A DNA stretch of 64,000 nt from Stutzerimonas stutzeri (GCF_024448985.1 NZ_JAMOII010000004.1:1-64000); one strand, 5' to 3'. Shown: positions 1-11,628, counted from the first letter of the stretch. Numbers and translations are program-made. The notes: generated by a model from the letters alone, not told the origin.

Positions 1-76
1 GCGGATGCCCCTTCGCCCAGCCCTCCAGCGCTTTTTAATCATCCTCTTTTCCGTAAAGAATCGGTTAAACCAGACC

Positions 77-110
77 GTAGCCTGGATTAGCCGGAGGCGT
101 AATCCGGGTC
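77..110. repeat. Short intergenic inverted repeat
   Basis: CCTGGATTA (81-89) is answered by TAATCCGGG (100-108), giving a 9-bp stem with one mismatch and a 10-base loop. It resembles the short palindromic repeats common between Pseudomonas genes. The rest of 1-167 shows no credible coding sequence on either strand. It lies just beyond the 3' end of the DUF218 gene, so it may also act as a transcript end. Confidence 0.5.
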
Positions 111-167
111 TCCGAAGGCGTAACCTAACGGGCCGCCGTTCGTCCCGCCTCCAGCGCTCTTGTTGTC

Positions 168-941
168 CTAGCCCTCCTGGGCCGTATAAATCAATGGATA
201 AACCAGCATCCCGACGGCTTCGTTGAGCAGCATGCCGTTCTGCCAGACGGCTTTGGTTTCGGGCAGCCAGCCACCGAACGGCCTCCCGTTGGGCACGCCA
301 AGGAAGCCCACCGGCGCGGTTATCACCTGCAGACCGAACTGCTCGAAACACCAGCGCGCCCGCGGCATATGCGAGGCCGAGGTCACCAGTACGATTCGCT
401 CGATTCCCGCGGTCTTGAGCATCTGTGCGCTGTACACCGCGTTCTCCCAGGTAGTGCGACTCTGCTCTTCCAGCCAGCGTGTCGGGGTGGCGAAGTCGCG
501 CTGCAGCGCTTCGGCCGCCAGCAAGGCTTCGCTCGGCGGTTGCCCATAGTGCAGGCCGCCGCTGGCCAGGATCGTTAGCCCCGAGGCCTTGGCCAACCGC
601 GATGCGTAACGCAGTCGCTCGAGCGCGATATGGCTGGGCTGGTCGGAGCCCCAGCCTGGATCAGCCTGCTCGCGACCGGCGCCGAGCACCACGATGGCTT
701 GCGCCTGCTGACCAAGCTCGGCCCAATCGGTCCACTCCAGCGCCTGCTCGCGCTCCAATGCCCGTGCTGCCCATTCGACGGTCACTGGCAAGCTCATCAA
801 CCACAGCCCGCCGAAGCCGATCACGAAACAGAACGCGGCCAGCCGCGGCGCTCGCCGCCGAAGCCACCAGGCGGCAAGCAACAGCAGAAGCAGGCCGCCC
901 GGTGGCAGCAATAGGTGTTTGAAGAAATAACGAATCGGCAT
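168..941 (-). CDS. DUF218 (ElyC/SanA/YdcF-family) membrane protein
   Basis: A 257-residue protein of the ElyC/SanA/YdcF (DUF218) family. Two hydrophobic segments lie near the N terminus (about residues 10-28 and 38-55). They are followed by a periplasmic domain with the family's AIVVLGAG strand, the ASGG loop and the LVTSASHMPRA motif. ElyC-type members are linked to envelope and peptidoglycan-precursor homeostasis, but the reaction is not settled. The ATG at 941 is chosen because GGAG sits six bases upstream; a GTG 15 bases further out would read through that site. It is transcribed away from leuS as an apparently single gene. Confidence 0.85.
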   Translation of the reverse strand: MPIRYFFKHLLLPPGGLLLLLLAAWWLRRRAPRLAAFCFVIGFGGLWLMSLPVTVEWAARALEREQALEWTDWAELGQQAQAIVVLGAGREQADPGWGSDQPSHIALERLRYASRLAKASGLTILASGGLHYGQPPSEALLAAEALQRDFATPTRWLEEQSRTTWENAVYSAQMLKTAGIERIVLVTSASHMPRARWCFEQFGLQVITAPVGFLGVPNGRPFGGWLPETKAVWQNGMLLNEAVGMLVYPLIYTAQEG

Positions 942-1010
942 ACGCAGCTCCAGCACTCTGGTTGCTGCAACTCTACCTGCCGAGGCGTCCGTCCGGTAAG
1001 GCGGACGCCA

Positions 1011-1463
1011 TCAATGCTTTGGGTAGGTATGCAACCGCTGCCGAGCCCGTAGCAATTGCGAACCGCAGGCCGAGCAGGCGACCGGGCCCGCCCCGTCAGG
1101 CCAGGTCACGCAGGCACCACAGAGCGCACAGCTCATGAACTGCTGCAGCGACACCGGTGCCTGCTTACTTCGCTTGCCCGGATGATGGCGCAGCACGTTG
1201 CGCAGGGCCGGGCGCTCGGCCTGGCGCACCAGCTGCGCCTGCTCTTCGGCCGCTGCATGCCAGCCCGACAGCCACTGCGAATCCTGTTGCAGATAGGCAC
1301 GGATCAACTCGAACTCGGCAGGCGTCAGCCCGCCGACCTCCAGTTCGGTCGCCGCACTGGCATTACCGCCTGCTGCTCGTTCCGCCTCTTCCAGCGCCAG
1401 GGTCAACCGCTGCAGTACACGCCCGTATAGGTTGCCCTCATCCGCTTCGCGCTCTCCACCCAT
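1011..1463 (-). CDS. Zinc-ribbon protein, DUF1451/YbeL family
   Basis: A 150-residue soluble protein. It has an acidic, Ala/Glu-rich helical N-terminal half and a C-terminal zinc ribbon with two CxxC knuckles (CALC and CSAC, about residues 112-135). This matches DUF1451 (E. coli YbeL), which also lies near leuS. The molecular role is unknown. The ATG at 1463 has a strong GGAGGT ribosome binding site. It is divergent from leuS, with about 250 bp between them. Confidence 0.82.
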   Translation of the reverse strand: MGGEREADEGNLYGRVLQRLTLALEEAERAAGGNASAATELEVGGLTPAEFELIRAYLQQDSQWLSGWHAAAEEQAQLVRQAERPALRNVLRHHPGKRSKQAPVSLQQFMSCALCGACVTWPDGAGPVACSACGSQLLRARQRLHTYPKH

Positions 1464-4324
<2,861 letters not shown>

Positions 4325-4368
4325 TTCGCCTTGGCGCAGGGCGCCAGGGCTGGCAAGGGGATAACAAG

Positions 4369-4974
4369 ATGATCAAACGCAATCTGGTGGTGGTCGGCCT
4401 GACCCTGCTGTTGAGCGCCTGCGGTTTCCACCTGCGTGGCACTGGCGAAACCAGCTTTGCCCTTGAGGAAATCAATCTGCAGGCGCGCAACAGTCATGGC
4501 GAGACCGCCAAGCAACTCGAAGAACTGCTCAAGGACAATGGCGTCAGGGTTCATCCTGGTGCGCCCTACACGCTTGATCTGGTGCGCGAGCAGAACCAGC
4601 AGCGCACCGCCAGCTATACCAGCTCGGCGCGCAGTGCCGAGTACGAGCTGACCAGCGTGCTCGCGTATGAATTCCGCGGCCCGCAGAGCACCGTTCTGCT
4701 GCAGGACAGCGTCGAAGTGCAGAAGGTCTATGTCCATGACAGCAACAACCTGATCAGTTCGGATCAGGAAGCGAACCAGCTGCGCCAGGAAATGCGTCGT
4801 GAACTTCTGCAACAGCTGAGCATGCGCATCCGTGGCATCACCCCCGCGCAACTCGATCAGCTGCAGCAGACCGCCGAGGCGAAGAAACGCGCCGAGGCCG
4901 AAGCCATCGAAGCACAGATGCGCGAGCAGGCCTCGCAACCGCAGCAATCACCCGTCGAACTGCCTATCCAGTGA
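4369..4974 (+). CDS. lptE: LPS-assembly lipoprotein LptE
   Basis: The outer-membrane lipoprotein that plugs the LptD barrel during lipopolysaccharide export. The 201-residue product has a lipoprotein signal peptide ending in the lipobox LSAC, followed directly by the family motif GFHLRGTG. A C-terminal tail from about residue 165 is rich in Lys, Arg, Glu and Gln and probably helical. It sits between leuS (44 bp) and holA (39 bp), the usual leuS-lptE-holA order, which suggests one transcript. Confidence 0.95.
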   Translation: MIKRNLVVVGLTLLLSACGFHLRGTGETSFALEEINLQARNSHGETAKQLEELLKDNGVRVHPGAPYTLDLVREQNQQRTASYTSSARSAEYELTSVLAYEFRGPQSTVLLQDSVEVQKVYVHDSNNLISSDQEANQLRQEMRRELLQQLSMRIRGITPAQLDQLQQTAEAKKRAEAEAIEAQMREQASQPQQSPVELPIQ

Positions 4975-5013
4975 CCGATCGGGAGCCAGCCAGCGCTGGC
5001 TCTCGCCCTCACG

Positions 5014-6042
5014 ATGAAATTACCTCCCGCCCAGCTCGCCAAACATCTGCAAGGCCCTCTAGCGCCGGTCTACGTGGTCAGCGGCGACGAGCACCTGCTC
5101 TGCCAGGAAGCCTGCGATGCCATTCGCAACGCCTGTCGCCAGCAGGACTTCAGCGAGCGTCAGGTGTTCAACGTCGAGACCGGCTTCGATTGGGGCCTGC
5201 TCATCGAAGCGGGCGCAAGCCTCTCGCTGTTTGCCGAGAAGCGCCTGCTGGAACTGCGCATCCCCAACGGCAAGCCCGGCGACAAGGGCGCTGCGGCGTT
5301 GATGGATTACCTCGCGCGGCCCGCCGAGGACACCGTACTGCTGATCACCCTGCCCAAGCTCGACGGCAATACGCAGAAGACCAAATGGGCCAAGGCGCTG
5401 ATCGATGGCAAGCAGGTGCAGTTTCTGCAGATCTGGCCCGTCGACGCCCAGCAACTGCCGCAGTGGATACGCCAGCGCCTGTCGAGCGCCGGGCTTGCCG
5501 CCGATCAGGACGCGGTTGAGCTGATCGCAGCACGCATCGAAGGCAACCTGCTCGCCGCCGCCCAGGAAATTGAAAAGCTCAAACTGGTCGCCGAGGCGGA
5601 TCGGGTCACCGTTGAAACCGTCCAGGCCGCCGTCGCCGACAGTGCCCGCTACGACGTATTCGGCCTCATCGATGCCGCATTGCTGGGGCAGCCGGAGCAC
5701 ATCCTGCAGATACTGACGGGCCTGCGCGGCGAAGGCGTCGAGGCGGCGGTCATTCTCTGGGCTGTGGCTCGCGAGGTTCGCCAACTCGCCAACATTGCCC
5801 AGCAATACAGTCAGGGCGTGCCGCTGGACCGCGCCTTCAGTCAGGCCCGCCCCCCGGTGTGGGACAAACGCAAGCCGCTGGTCAGCAAGGCGCTGCAGCG
5901 GCATGACGCGGCCGGCTGGCAGCGCCTGCTGATGAACGCACAGCAGATCGACGAACAGATCAAAGGGCAGGCCGAAGGCGATCCCTGGATCGGCCTGACG
6001 AATCTTTGCTTGCAACTGAGCGGACGGCGAATCGGGGTTTAG
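5014..6042 (+). CDS. holA: DNA polymerase III delta subunit
   Basis: The clamp-loader subunit that opens the beta sliding clamp during replication. The 342-residue length matches HolA. The N terminus (MKLPPAQLAKHL, then PVYVVSGDEHLL) is the family start with its degenerate AAA+ nucleotide-binding region, and the C-terminal helical domain ends with QIDEQIKGQ and a PWIGL segment. It is third in the leuS-lptE-holA series. Confidence 0.96.
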   Translation: MKLPPAQLAKHLQGPLAPVYVVSGDEHLLCQEACDAIRNACRQQDFSERQVFNVETGFDWGLLIEAGASLSLFAEKRLLELRIPNGKPGDKGAAALMDYLARPAEDTVLLITLPKLDGNTQKTKWAKALIDGKQVQFLQIWPVDAQQLPQWIRQRLSSAGLAADQDAVELIAARIEGNLLAAAQEIEKLKLVAEADRVTVETVQAAVADSARYDVFGLIDAALLGQPEHILQILTGLRGEGVEAAVILWAVAREVRQLANIAQQYSQGVPLDRAFSQARPPVWDKRKPLVSKALQRHDAAGWQRLLMNAQQIDEQIKGQAEGDPWIGLTNLCLQLSGRRIGV

Positions 6043-6081
6043 CCTGTTCGCTACCGACGGTATCTTTGACCGCGCAGACGA

Positions 6082-6211
6082 GGCCGAACACGTTCGGCCC
6101 TACGATCGGCGCTTGTAGTGCTAACCCCTCCGGCCTACAACCTTGCGGTCGTCCACGTACACCCACCAACCGCATCCACGCATCTGACCCGTAGGCCGAA
6201 CGTGTTCGGCC
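6082..6211. repeat. Inverted pair of GGCCGAA palindromes after holA
   Basis: GGCCGAA-CACG-TTCGGCC at 6082-6099 is followed by CCTAC. At 6191-6211 the same unit recurs in opposite orientation, starting with GTAGGCCGAA and having loop CGTG. The two face each other about 95 bp apart, like a BIME made of two REP units. They occupy the non-coding gap between holA and arfA, and similar units recur at 41388-41509. Confidence 0.75.
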
Positions 6212-6282
6212 GCTGTTGCACCTGGACATTTCTTGCACAACGCCTATGATGCGGCCGTGTCCCAAATAGCAGAGAAAAGCCC

Positions 6283-6432
6283 ATGACAAAGAACCGCAAG
6301 CGGCCGAACAAGGCCAAGTCACTGGTGGCGCAACCCCTGTTCCGCAGCCGCCAGGAACAGCCGAAAAAAGGCAAAGGTAGTTACCGTCGCGAAGCCTCCC
6401 ACTGGGAGGCTTCGGTCCTTCTGGCGGCGTGA
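6283..6432 (+). CDS. arfA: Alternative ribosome-rescue factor A
   Basis: A 49-residue basic protein that I identify as ArfA (YhdL). ArfA recruits release factor 2 to ribosomes stalled on mRNAs lacking a stop codon, as backup to tmRNA. The middle segment PLFRSRQEQPKKGKGSY closely resembles the E. coli ArfA core (PLFRQR..KKGKGSY), and an EASHWEAS stretch follows. A perfect 10-bp inverted repeat lies inside the reading frame at 6391-6413, a hallmark of arfA. The stop comes only six codons after it. The frame is too short for ordinary length cut-offs and is easily missed. Confidence 0.88.
   Translation: MTKNRKRPNKAKSLVAQPLFRSRQEQPKKGKGSYRREASHWEASVLLAA
6391..6413 (+). promoter_or_regulatory. In-frame hairpin in arfA (RNase III or terminator type)
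   Basis: GAAGCCTCCC, loop ACT, GGGAGGCTTC: a perfect 10-bp inverted repeat inside codons 37-44 of arfA. In E. coli a comparable hairpin makes arfA mRNA end without a stop codon, by RNase III cleavage or termination. tmRNA then destroys the product unless trans-translation fails. No U-tract follows, so cleavage looks more likely than intrinsic termination. The feedback role here is inferred from E. coli. Confidence 0.75.
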
Positions 6433-6471
6433 AAAGCCAAGCAATTCAAAGCGTGATAAGGTCACCTGCCG

Positions 6472-7797
6472 ATGACCTGCCGAGAGTGGTACATGTTTTA
6501 CGCCTTCGTTCCCGTACTGCTGCTGCGTACCCTGATTGCCGGATCCGCGCTGAGCATCATGGTCGCCTGTGCCGCCGAGCCTGTCGATCAGGCCCCGGCA
6601 GAGCGCTCCGACCAGCAAGTCGCGCAGCCCGCCACTGATGCCACCACAGCCCCACAGTCGCAGATCGCGCCTGCGAAGCAGCAGACCTTCGCCGAATGGC
6701 GAGATGAATTCCGCAACGAGGCGCTGCAAGCCGGCGTGTCCGCCGATCTGTTTGATCGCGCATTTGAAGGCGTCACCCCCGATCCCAGCATCATTGCTGC
6801 CGACCGCAGCCAGCCGGAGTTCTCCCGTCCAGTATGGCAATACCTGGAAGGCGCACTGTCGGCCCAGCGCGTGCAAGGTGGTCAGCGCCTGCTTCAACAG
6901 CACACCAAGACCCTGGATGAGATCGAAGCGCGCTACAGCGTCGACCGCAACACTCTCGTTGCTATCTGGGGGCTGGAGAGCAGCTTTGGGCAGATCATGG
7001 GCGACAAGCCGGTGATCCGTTCGCTGGCGACCCTCGCACACGAAGGTCGCCGGCCAGGGTTCGCCAAGAGCCAGCTGCTGGCGGCGCTGGACATCCTCGC
7101 GCATGGTGACGTCGAGCCCTCTCAGCTACGCGGCTCCTGGGCTGGCGCCATGGGCCAGACACAATTCATTCCGACGACCTATAACACCCATGCGGTGGAT
7201 TTCGACGGGGACGGTCGCCGGGACATCTGGAACAGCTCGGCCGACGCGCTGGCTTCAGCCGCTCATTACCTTCAGGCGTCGGGCTGGCAAGCCGGGCAGC
7301 CGTGGGGATTCGAAGTCCAGCTGCCGGAAGGATTCGACTATGCCCTCGCCGACAGCAGCCTGCGCAAGTCGCTGGCTGCCTGGCGCGCCATGGGCTTGCG
7401 CGATGTGCCGACGGGCAATGATGACGCTACGGCCAGCCTGTTGCTTCCGGCGGGCCATCGCGGCCCAGCCTTCTTGATTCTGGATAATTTCCGCTCGATC
7501 CTGCGTTACAACAATTCCTCCTCCTATGCGCTGGCAATCGGACTGCTTTCGGAGCGTTTCGATGGTGCCGGCAAAGTGCGGGGCAGTTGGCCGTTGGGCG
7601 AACAGCCACTGAGCCGGTCGGAACGAGTGGAGCTGCAGGAGCGCCTGCTCAAGCAAGGCTTCGATCCCGGCACAGCGGATGGCATCATCGGCGCCAACAC
7701 TCGCAGCGCCATTCGGGGATTTCAGCAGCAACTCGGCTGGCCCGCTGACGGCCATCCGACTCAGGAGCTGCTAGGTCGGTTGCGGGCGGAGCCGTAG
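6472..7797 (+). CDS. Lytic murein transglycosylase, MltB family, with peptidoglycan-binding domain
   Basis: A 441-residue MltB/SltB-type transglycosylase that cleaves the glycan strand to leave 1,6-anhydro-MurNAc ends. It has a hydrophobic N-terminal signal with a possible lipobox (MVAC, Cys33). The catalytic domain has Glu in GLESSFGQ, then AGAMGQTQFIPT and the VDFDGDGRRDIW loop. A C-terminal PG_binding_1 domain covers about residues 375-440. By position it corresponds to SltB3 of P. aeruginosa (recalled, not checked). ATG 6472 is preferred, with AGGT nine bases upstream; Met8 is an alternative. A hairpin follows the stop codon. Confidence 0.9.
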   Translation: MTCREWYMFYAFVPVLLLRTLIAGSALSIMVACAAEPVDQAPAERSDQQVAQPATDATTAPQSQIAPAKQQTFAEWRDEFRNEALQAGVSADLFDRAFEGVTPDPSIIAADRSQPEFSRPVWQYLEGALSAQRVQGGQRLLQQHTKTLDEIEARYSVDRNTLVAIWGLESSFGQIMGDKPVIRSLATLAHEGRRPGFAKSQLLAALDILAHGDVEPSQLRGSWAGAMGQTQFIPTTYNTHAVDFDGDGRRDIWNSSADALASAAHYLQASGWQAGQPWGFEVQLPEGFDYALADSSLRKSLAAWRAMGLRDVPTGNDDATASLLLPAGHRGPAFLILDNFRSILRYNNSSSYALAIGLLSERFDGAGKVRGSWPLGEQPLSRSERVELQERLLKQGFDPGTADGIIGANTRSAIRGFQQQLGWPADGHPTQELLGRLRAEP

Positions 7798-7798
7798 C

Positions 7799-7827
7799 GA
7801 GCATGGCCGAACTACTCGGCCATGCTC
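7799..7827 (+). terminator. Hairpin after the transglycosylase gene
   Basis: GAGCATGGCCGA, loop ACTAC, TCGGCCATGCTC: a perfect 12-bp stem starting two bases after the stop codon. There is no downstream T run, so it may act as a 3'-end stabiliser or weak terminator rather than a classic intrinsic terminator. Confidence 0.6.
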
Positions 7828-7857
7828 TGCCCCGAGCCACCCATCTCTCCAGGCAGA

Positions 7858-8094
7858 TCACGCAGCTTCGGTAGCCCATTCCTGACCGACAGTACCGCCT
7901 CTTAATAATGCACGCGGAGCGCTGGCCGGTAGGTCAGCTGCGAGGATGAGCGCGGCATACACATCGGCCAGCTCCGCTGCCGAGTGGCCGGTGCGCCACG
8001 CTCACCGTAGTGCTGAGCTGAGCAGTTCGCCAGCCAGTTGCAAGATTGAAACCCGCGTGTTCGGCGGCTGGCTGCCGGCCTGGACTGCACGACG
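7858..8094 (-). pseudogene. Decayed TetR-family regulator remnant
   Basis: One reading frame, 79 codons long, has regulator-like text interrupted by a TGA at 8004-8002. The N-terminal part reads NTRVSILQLAGELLSSALR, which resembles the first helix of a TetR DNA-binding domain. After the stop it continues AWRTGHSAAELADVYAALI, like the C-terminal helices of TetR regulators. There is no ATG start, and a full protein would be near 200 residues, so the middle is deleted. From memory, PAO1 has a regulator gene (PA3995) at this position beside lipA. The frame is continuous across the internal stop, which supports decay rather than chance. Confidence 0.6.
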
Positions 8095-8102
8095 CTAGAC
8101 GG

Positions 8103-8116
8103 ACTGAACGGTCAGT
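8103..8116. promoter_or_regulatory. Operator-like palindrome ACTGAACGGTCAGT
   Basis: ACTGA-ACGG-TCAGT is an inverted repeat with 5-bp arms, of the size and sequence style of TetR-family operators (TGACCGTTCAG type). It lies just upstream of where the decayed regulator would have begun and 71 bp before lipA. It may be the relic of an autoregulatory site, or a site for a surviving paralogue. Confidence 0.5.
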
Positions 8117-8187
8117 GCCTGTGATAAACTGCGCCGCGGCCACAAACCGCCTCGTCCCCGGAGCCTCTAGCGGAGCCCAGAAAGCCG

Positions 8188-9240
8188 ATGTCCGATACCT
8201 CCCAGCCCAAAACCGTTGCCAGCGGCGAAAAATTCCGCACCACTCAGGGCATCACCGCGATCAAGGACGGGCAGAAGCGCCGCGCCTCAAGCGAACCCCA
8301 AGTGTTCGAACCCAAGCCCAAGTGGCTGCGGGTCAAGGCACCCAGCGGCAGCCGCTTCGAAGCGGTCAAGCGCAATGTCGGCGAACACCGTCTGAGCACC
8401 GTATGCCAAGAATCCCACTGCCCGAACATGGGCGAATGCTGGTCCAACGGCACCGCCACCATCATGCTGATGGGCTCGGTGTGCACCCGCGCGTGCCGTT
8501 TCTGCGCGGTGGATACTGGCAATCCCAACGGTTGGCTGGATCAGGAGGAGCCACAAAACACCGCCAAGTCGGTGGAGCTGATGGCGCTGCGCTATATCGT
8601 GCTGACCTCGGTGGACCGCGATGACCTGGACGACGGCGGTGCCGCACACTACGCCGCTTGTGTGCGCGCCATCAAGGAGCGCACCCCGCAGGTAGTGGTA
8701 GAGGCCCTGACCCCGGACTTCGACGGCGACCTGCAAGCCATCGAACGCGTAGTGGACTCCGGCCTGGAAGTCTTCGCGCAGAACGTCGAGACGGTCAAAC
8801 GCCTGACCCATGAAGTGCGCGACCCCCGCGCCGGCTACGAGAAGACCCTGCGCGCACTGGAACATGCCAAGCGCCACCGCCCGGATGTGCTGACCAAGAC
8901 CAGCCTGATGCTGGGCCTGGGCGAAAGCGACGAGGAAATACTGCAGACCATGGATGACCTGCGTGCCATCGGCGTGGACATCCTCACCCTCGGCCAGTAC
9001 CTGCAGCCGACCCGCAACCACCTATCGGTCAAGCGCTGGGTCAGCCCGGAAGAATTCAACCGTTTCCGCGATATCGGTCTAGGAAAAGGTTTTATGGAAG
9101 TCGCCGCCGGCCCGCTGGTGCGCTCCAGCTACCGAGCCGACCGGGTGTTCGAGAAGAATAACCTGGGCCTGGCCGCCCCGGTGCCAGTGCCGGGCCAGCC
9201 GTTTGATAGCAGCCTGATTCCGACCCTCAATCTGAACTGA
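8188..9240 (+). CDS. lipA: Lipoyl synthase
   Basis: A radical-SAM enzyme that inserts two sulfurs into octanoyl groups on lipoyl domains of 2-oxoacid dehydrogenases and the glycine cleavage system. The 350-residue protein carries both iron-sulfur clusters: the auxiliary cluster cysteines in [12 protein letters not shown] and the radical-SAM motif CTRACRFC. The C-terminal RSSYRAD motif, which supplies the auxiliary-cluster serine, is also present. It converges with lipB, the octanoyltransferase that supplies its substrate, across a strong hairpin at 9254-9286. Confidence 0.97.
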   Translation: MSDTSQPKTVASGEKFRTTQGITAIKDGQKRRASSEPQVFEPKPKWLRVKAPSGSRFEAVKRNVGEHRLSTVCQESHCPNMGECWSNGTATIMLMGSVCTRACRFCAVDTGNPNGWLDQEEPQNTAKSVELMALRYIVLTSVDRDDLDDGGAAHYAACVRAIKERTPQVVVEALTPDFDGDLQAIERVVDSGLEVFAQNVETVKRLTHEVRDPRAGYEKTLRALEHAKRHRPDVLTKTSLMLGLGESDEEILQTMDDLRAIGVDILTLGQYLQPTRNHLSVKRWVSPEEFNRFRDIGLGKGFMEVAAGPLVRSSYRADRVFEKNNLGLAAPVPVPGQPFDSSLIPTLNLN

Positions 9241-9253
9241 TCGGGTCGAACAG

Positions 9254-9286
9254 CGCCTGCCCCTAGGCTTCGCCTGGGGACAGGCG
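9254..9286. terminator. Bidirectional terminator between lipA and lipB
   Basis: CGCCTG at 9254-9259 begins a stem of about 14 bp with small bulges around a TTC loop (centre near 9269) that closes with CAGGCG at 9281-9286. TTTC follows on the plus strand. It lies between the convergent lipA and lipB genes, so it can end both transcripts. Confidence 0.75.
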
Positions 9287-9334
9287 TTTCATATCCGCCA
9301 TGCCCCGCACACATTGGATGAGCAAGCGCCCGGC

Positions 9335-9991
9335 TTAGCCATCTATTGCGCCCGTCAGCGTCTGCTGCTGCGAGTAGCCGAGGTGCTTGACCAGCTGATC
9401 ACGCAGGCGGGCACTGACCTCGGAAAACTCTATTGGCCCAGCGACCAGATCGGCCATCTGGGTCATGCTCATGCCGGCGTAGCCGCAGGGGTTGATTCGC
9501 CTGAAGGGTTCCAGATCCATATCCACATTGAGCGCCAGGCCGTGGAACGAGCGCCCGTTACGGATGCGCAGGCCTAGGGATGCGATCTTCGCGCCGTTAA
9601 CGTAGACGCCAGGCGCATCGGGCTTGGCTACGGCGTGCACATCGTAGCTGGCAAGCAGGTCGATCAGGCTTTGTTCGATACGGCTAACCAGTTCACGCAC
9701 GCCAATACTCAATCGCCTGACGTCCAGCATCAGGTAACACACCAGCTGCCCGGGGCCGTGGTAGGTCACCTGGCCACCGCGATCGACCTGAACCACCGGA
9801 ATATCGCCGGGTAGCAATAGATGCTCGGCCTTACCTGCCTGTCCTTGGGTAAACACAGGAGGATGTTGCAACAGCCAGATTTCATCTTCGGTGGTCGGGA
9901 CGCGCTCGTTGGTGAAGCGCTGCATGGCCTGCCAGGTGGGCTCGTACTCGACCAGCCCGAGGTCACGAACACCGAGCATTGCGGGAGCCAT
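9335..9991 (-). CDS. lipB: Octanoyl-ACP:protein octanoyltransferase
   Basis: Transfers octanoate from acyl-carrier protein to lipoyl-domain lysines, the step before LipA. The 218-residue protein has the family motif [15 protein letters not shown], the [12 protein letters not shown] catalytic-lysine region, and NPCGYAGM, where Cys is the acyl-thioester nucleophile. Met5 (9979) is a possible alternative start, since homologues begin near LGVRDLG. It is the last gene of the minus-strand cluster from proA, 73 bp after ybeD. Confidence 0.95.
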   Translation of the reverse strand: MAPAMLGVRDLGLVEYEPTWQAMQRFTNERVPTTEDEIWLLQHPPVFTQGQAGKAEHLLLPGDIPVVQVDRGGQVTYHGPGQLVCYLMLDVRRLSIGVRELVSRIEQSLIDLLASYDVHAVAKPDAPGVYVNGAKIASLGLRIRNGRSFHGLALNVDMDLEPFRRINPCGYAGMSMTQMADLVAGPIEFSEVSARLRDQLVKHLGYSQQQTLTGAIDG

Positions 9992-10064
9992 CAGCGAACA
10001 CCAAATTCAGAGAAATTGAATACCGTCTTGTCGGTAACGTTGCGTGCCGATGGAGCGCTTTCCA

Positions 10065-10349
10065 TCACAGCACCATATGCACGCGCCCGGTAGCGCGCAG
10101 ATCGACGTGAATCGCCTGCAACTGCTCGACGCTGGTCGCGGTGATCAGCACCTGAACGGACAGAAAGCGCCCGTTGCGGCTGTCGCGCGTCAACAAGGTG
10201 GTTTCGTCAAAGTTCGGCGCATGACGCCGGATCACTTCTATCACCGCCTCGCTGAAGCCCTCGCCCGCGTCACCGATCACCTTGATCGGATAGCGCTCGC
10301 AGGGAAATTCGATTTTGGGTGGCTGTGTTTCGCTTTTGCTTTCGGTCAT
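10065..10349 (-). CDS. ybeD: DUF493 protein, YbeD family
   Basis: A 94-residue small ferredoxin-like-fold protein of the YbeD/DUF493 family, which sits between dacA and lipB in many gammaproteobacteria. Family signatures are [12 protein letters not shown] near the start and [11 protein letters not shown] at the end. No enzymatic function is established; an ACT-like regulatory fold has been described for E. coli YbeD. The start is set at the internal Met (10349), giving MTESKSET. Confidence 0.9.
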   Translation of the reverse strand: MTESKSETQPPKIEFPCERYPIKVIGDAGEGFSEAVIEVIRRHAPNFDETTLLTRDSRNGRFLSVQVLITATSVEQLQAIHVDLRATGRVHMVL

Positions 10350-10409
10350 GACGACGGACTCGTGATCCGCAAGCACGCCCGGCGGATAGCCGAGCGCGCT
10401 CAGGTGGTA

Positions 10410-11567
10410 TCAGTTGAAGAGATTGAAGAAGAACAGACGAATGCTATCCCAGAAACGGCTGAACAGCCCGCCTTCTTCCACGGGCTGCAGGGCAATCAGG
10501 TCGGTGCTCTGTAGTACCTGTCCATCGAGACTGACTTCGACCTTACCGATTACGTCGCCCTGCTGGATCGGCGCCATCAGCTCGGGATTGAACGTCAGAC
10601 CGGCCTGCAGTTTGTCCATCTGGCCCCGCGGCAGGGTCAGGGTCAGGTCATTCGCCAGCCCAGCGCTGACCTGGTCCTGCTGGCCTTTCCAGACCCGGGA
10701 AGTCGCCAGCTCGACGCCCTTTTTGTAGAAGGTACGGGTCTCGAAGAAGCGGAAGCCGTAGGTCAGTAGCTTCTGCGTCTCGGCGGCGCGGGCCTGCTCG
10801 CTGTTGGTGCCGAACACGACGCTGATCAAACGCATGTCGTCCCGTACTGCCGACGCCACCAGGCAGTAGCCCGCCTCTTCGGTATGTCCGGTTTTAAGGC
10901 CATCGACGGTCTTGTCCCGCCACAGCAGCAGATTGCGGTTGGGTTGCTTGATGTTATTCCAGAAGAATTCTTTCTGCGCATAGATGCCGTAATGCGCCGG
11001 ATCCTCGTAAATAATCGCGCGCGCCAGCTTGGCCATGTCGGCAGCCGATGAATAGTGATCCGGATGAGGCAGGCCGGTGGCGTTCACGAAGTGGGTATTG
11101 GTCATGCCCAACCGCTGGGCCGCACTGTTCATGAGATCAGCGAAGGCTTCTTCGCTGCCGGCGATATGCTCGGCTATCGCCACACTGGCGTCGTTACCGG
11201 ACTGGATGATGATGCCGTGCAGCAGGTCATCGACCGAAACCTGCGTGTTGACCTGGATGAACATCCGGGAGCCGCCGGTACGCCAGGCCTTCTCGCTGAC
11301 GGTGACCATATCGCTTTCGGATATCTGACCCTTATTGATTTCCAGCGTCGCGATGTACGCCGTCATCAGCTTGGTCAGGCTCGCCGGTGGCAAACGCTCG
11401 TCACCTGCATTTTCGACCAGCACCTTGCCGCTGGCCGCGTCCATCAGAACGTAGGACTTTGCAGCCAGTTGCGGCGGTGACGGAATGATCGGCGCGGCCC
11501 AAGCGGCGGGCGCGACGGCCAACACGGCGAGGAGGAACAGGCGGTGCACGAAGGTGGTTATAGTCAT
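10410..11567 (-). CDS. dacA: D-alanyl-D-alanine carboxypeptidase (PBP5/6 type)
   Basis: A low-molecular-weight penicillin-binding protein that trims the terminal D-Ala of peptidoglycan stem peptides. The 385-residue protein has a cleavable signal ending AAWAAP. All three active-site motifs are present: SLTK (nucleophile Ser), SGN and KTG (KTGHTEEAG). A C-terminal beta domain follows, and the last about 18 residues (SRFWDSIRLFFFN) form an amphipathic membrane anchor. P. aeruginosa calls this gene dacC. The start is placed at 11567 because the signal peptide begins there. It sits 61 bp after rlpA. Confidence 0.95.
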   Translation of the reverse strand: MTITTFVHRLFLLAVLAVAPAAWAAPIIPSPPQLAAKSYVLMDAASGKVLVENAGDERLPPASLTKLMTAYIATLEINKGQISESDMVTVSEKAWRTGGSRMFIQVNTQVSVDDLLHGIIIQSGNDASVAIAEHIAGSEEAFADLMNSAAQRLGMTNTHFVNATGLPHPDHYSSAADMAKLARAIIYEDPAHYGIYAQKEFFWNNIKQPNRNLLLWRDKTVDGLKTGHTEEAGYCLVASAVRDDMRLISVVFGTNSEQARAAETQKLLTYGFRFFETRTFYKKGVELATSRVWKGQQDQVSAGLANDLTLTLPRGQMDKLQAGLTFNPELMAPIQQGDVIGKVEVSLDGQVLQSTDLIALQPVEEGGLFSRFWDSIRLFFFNLFN

Positions 11568-11628
11568 TGCGCTCTCAGAAGTGGTGTAGACAAAAACAAA
11601 CGGCGCTTGGCCAAGACATGGAGTGGCC

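Noticed and set aside
1-167. Short plus-strand frame starting at base 5
   Set aside because: It runs through a palindromic repeat and into the 3' end of the DUF218 gene; no ribosome binding site or protein-like composition.
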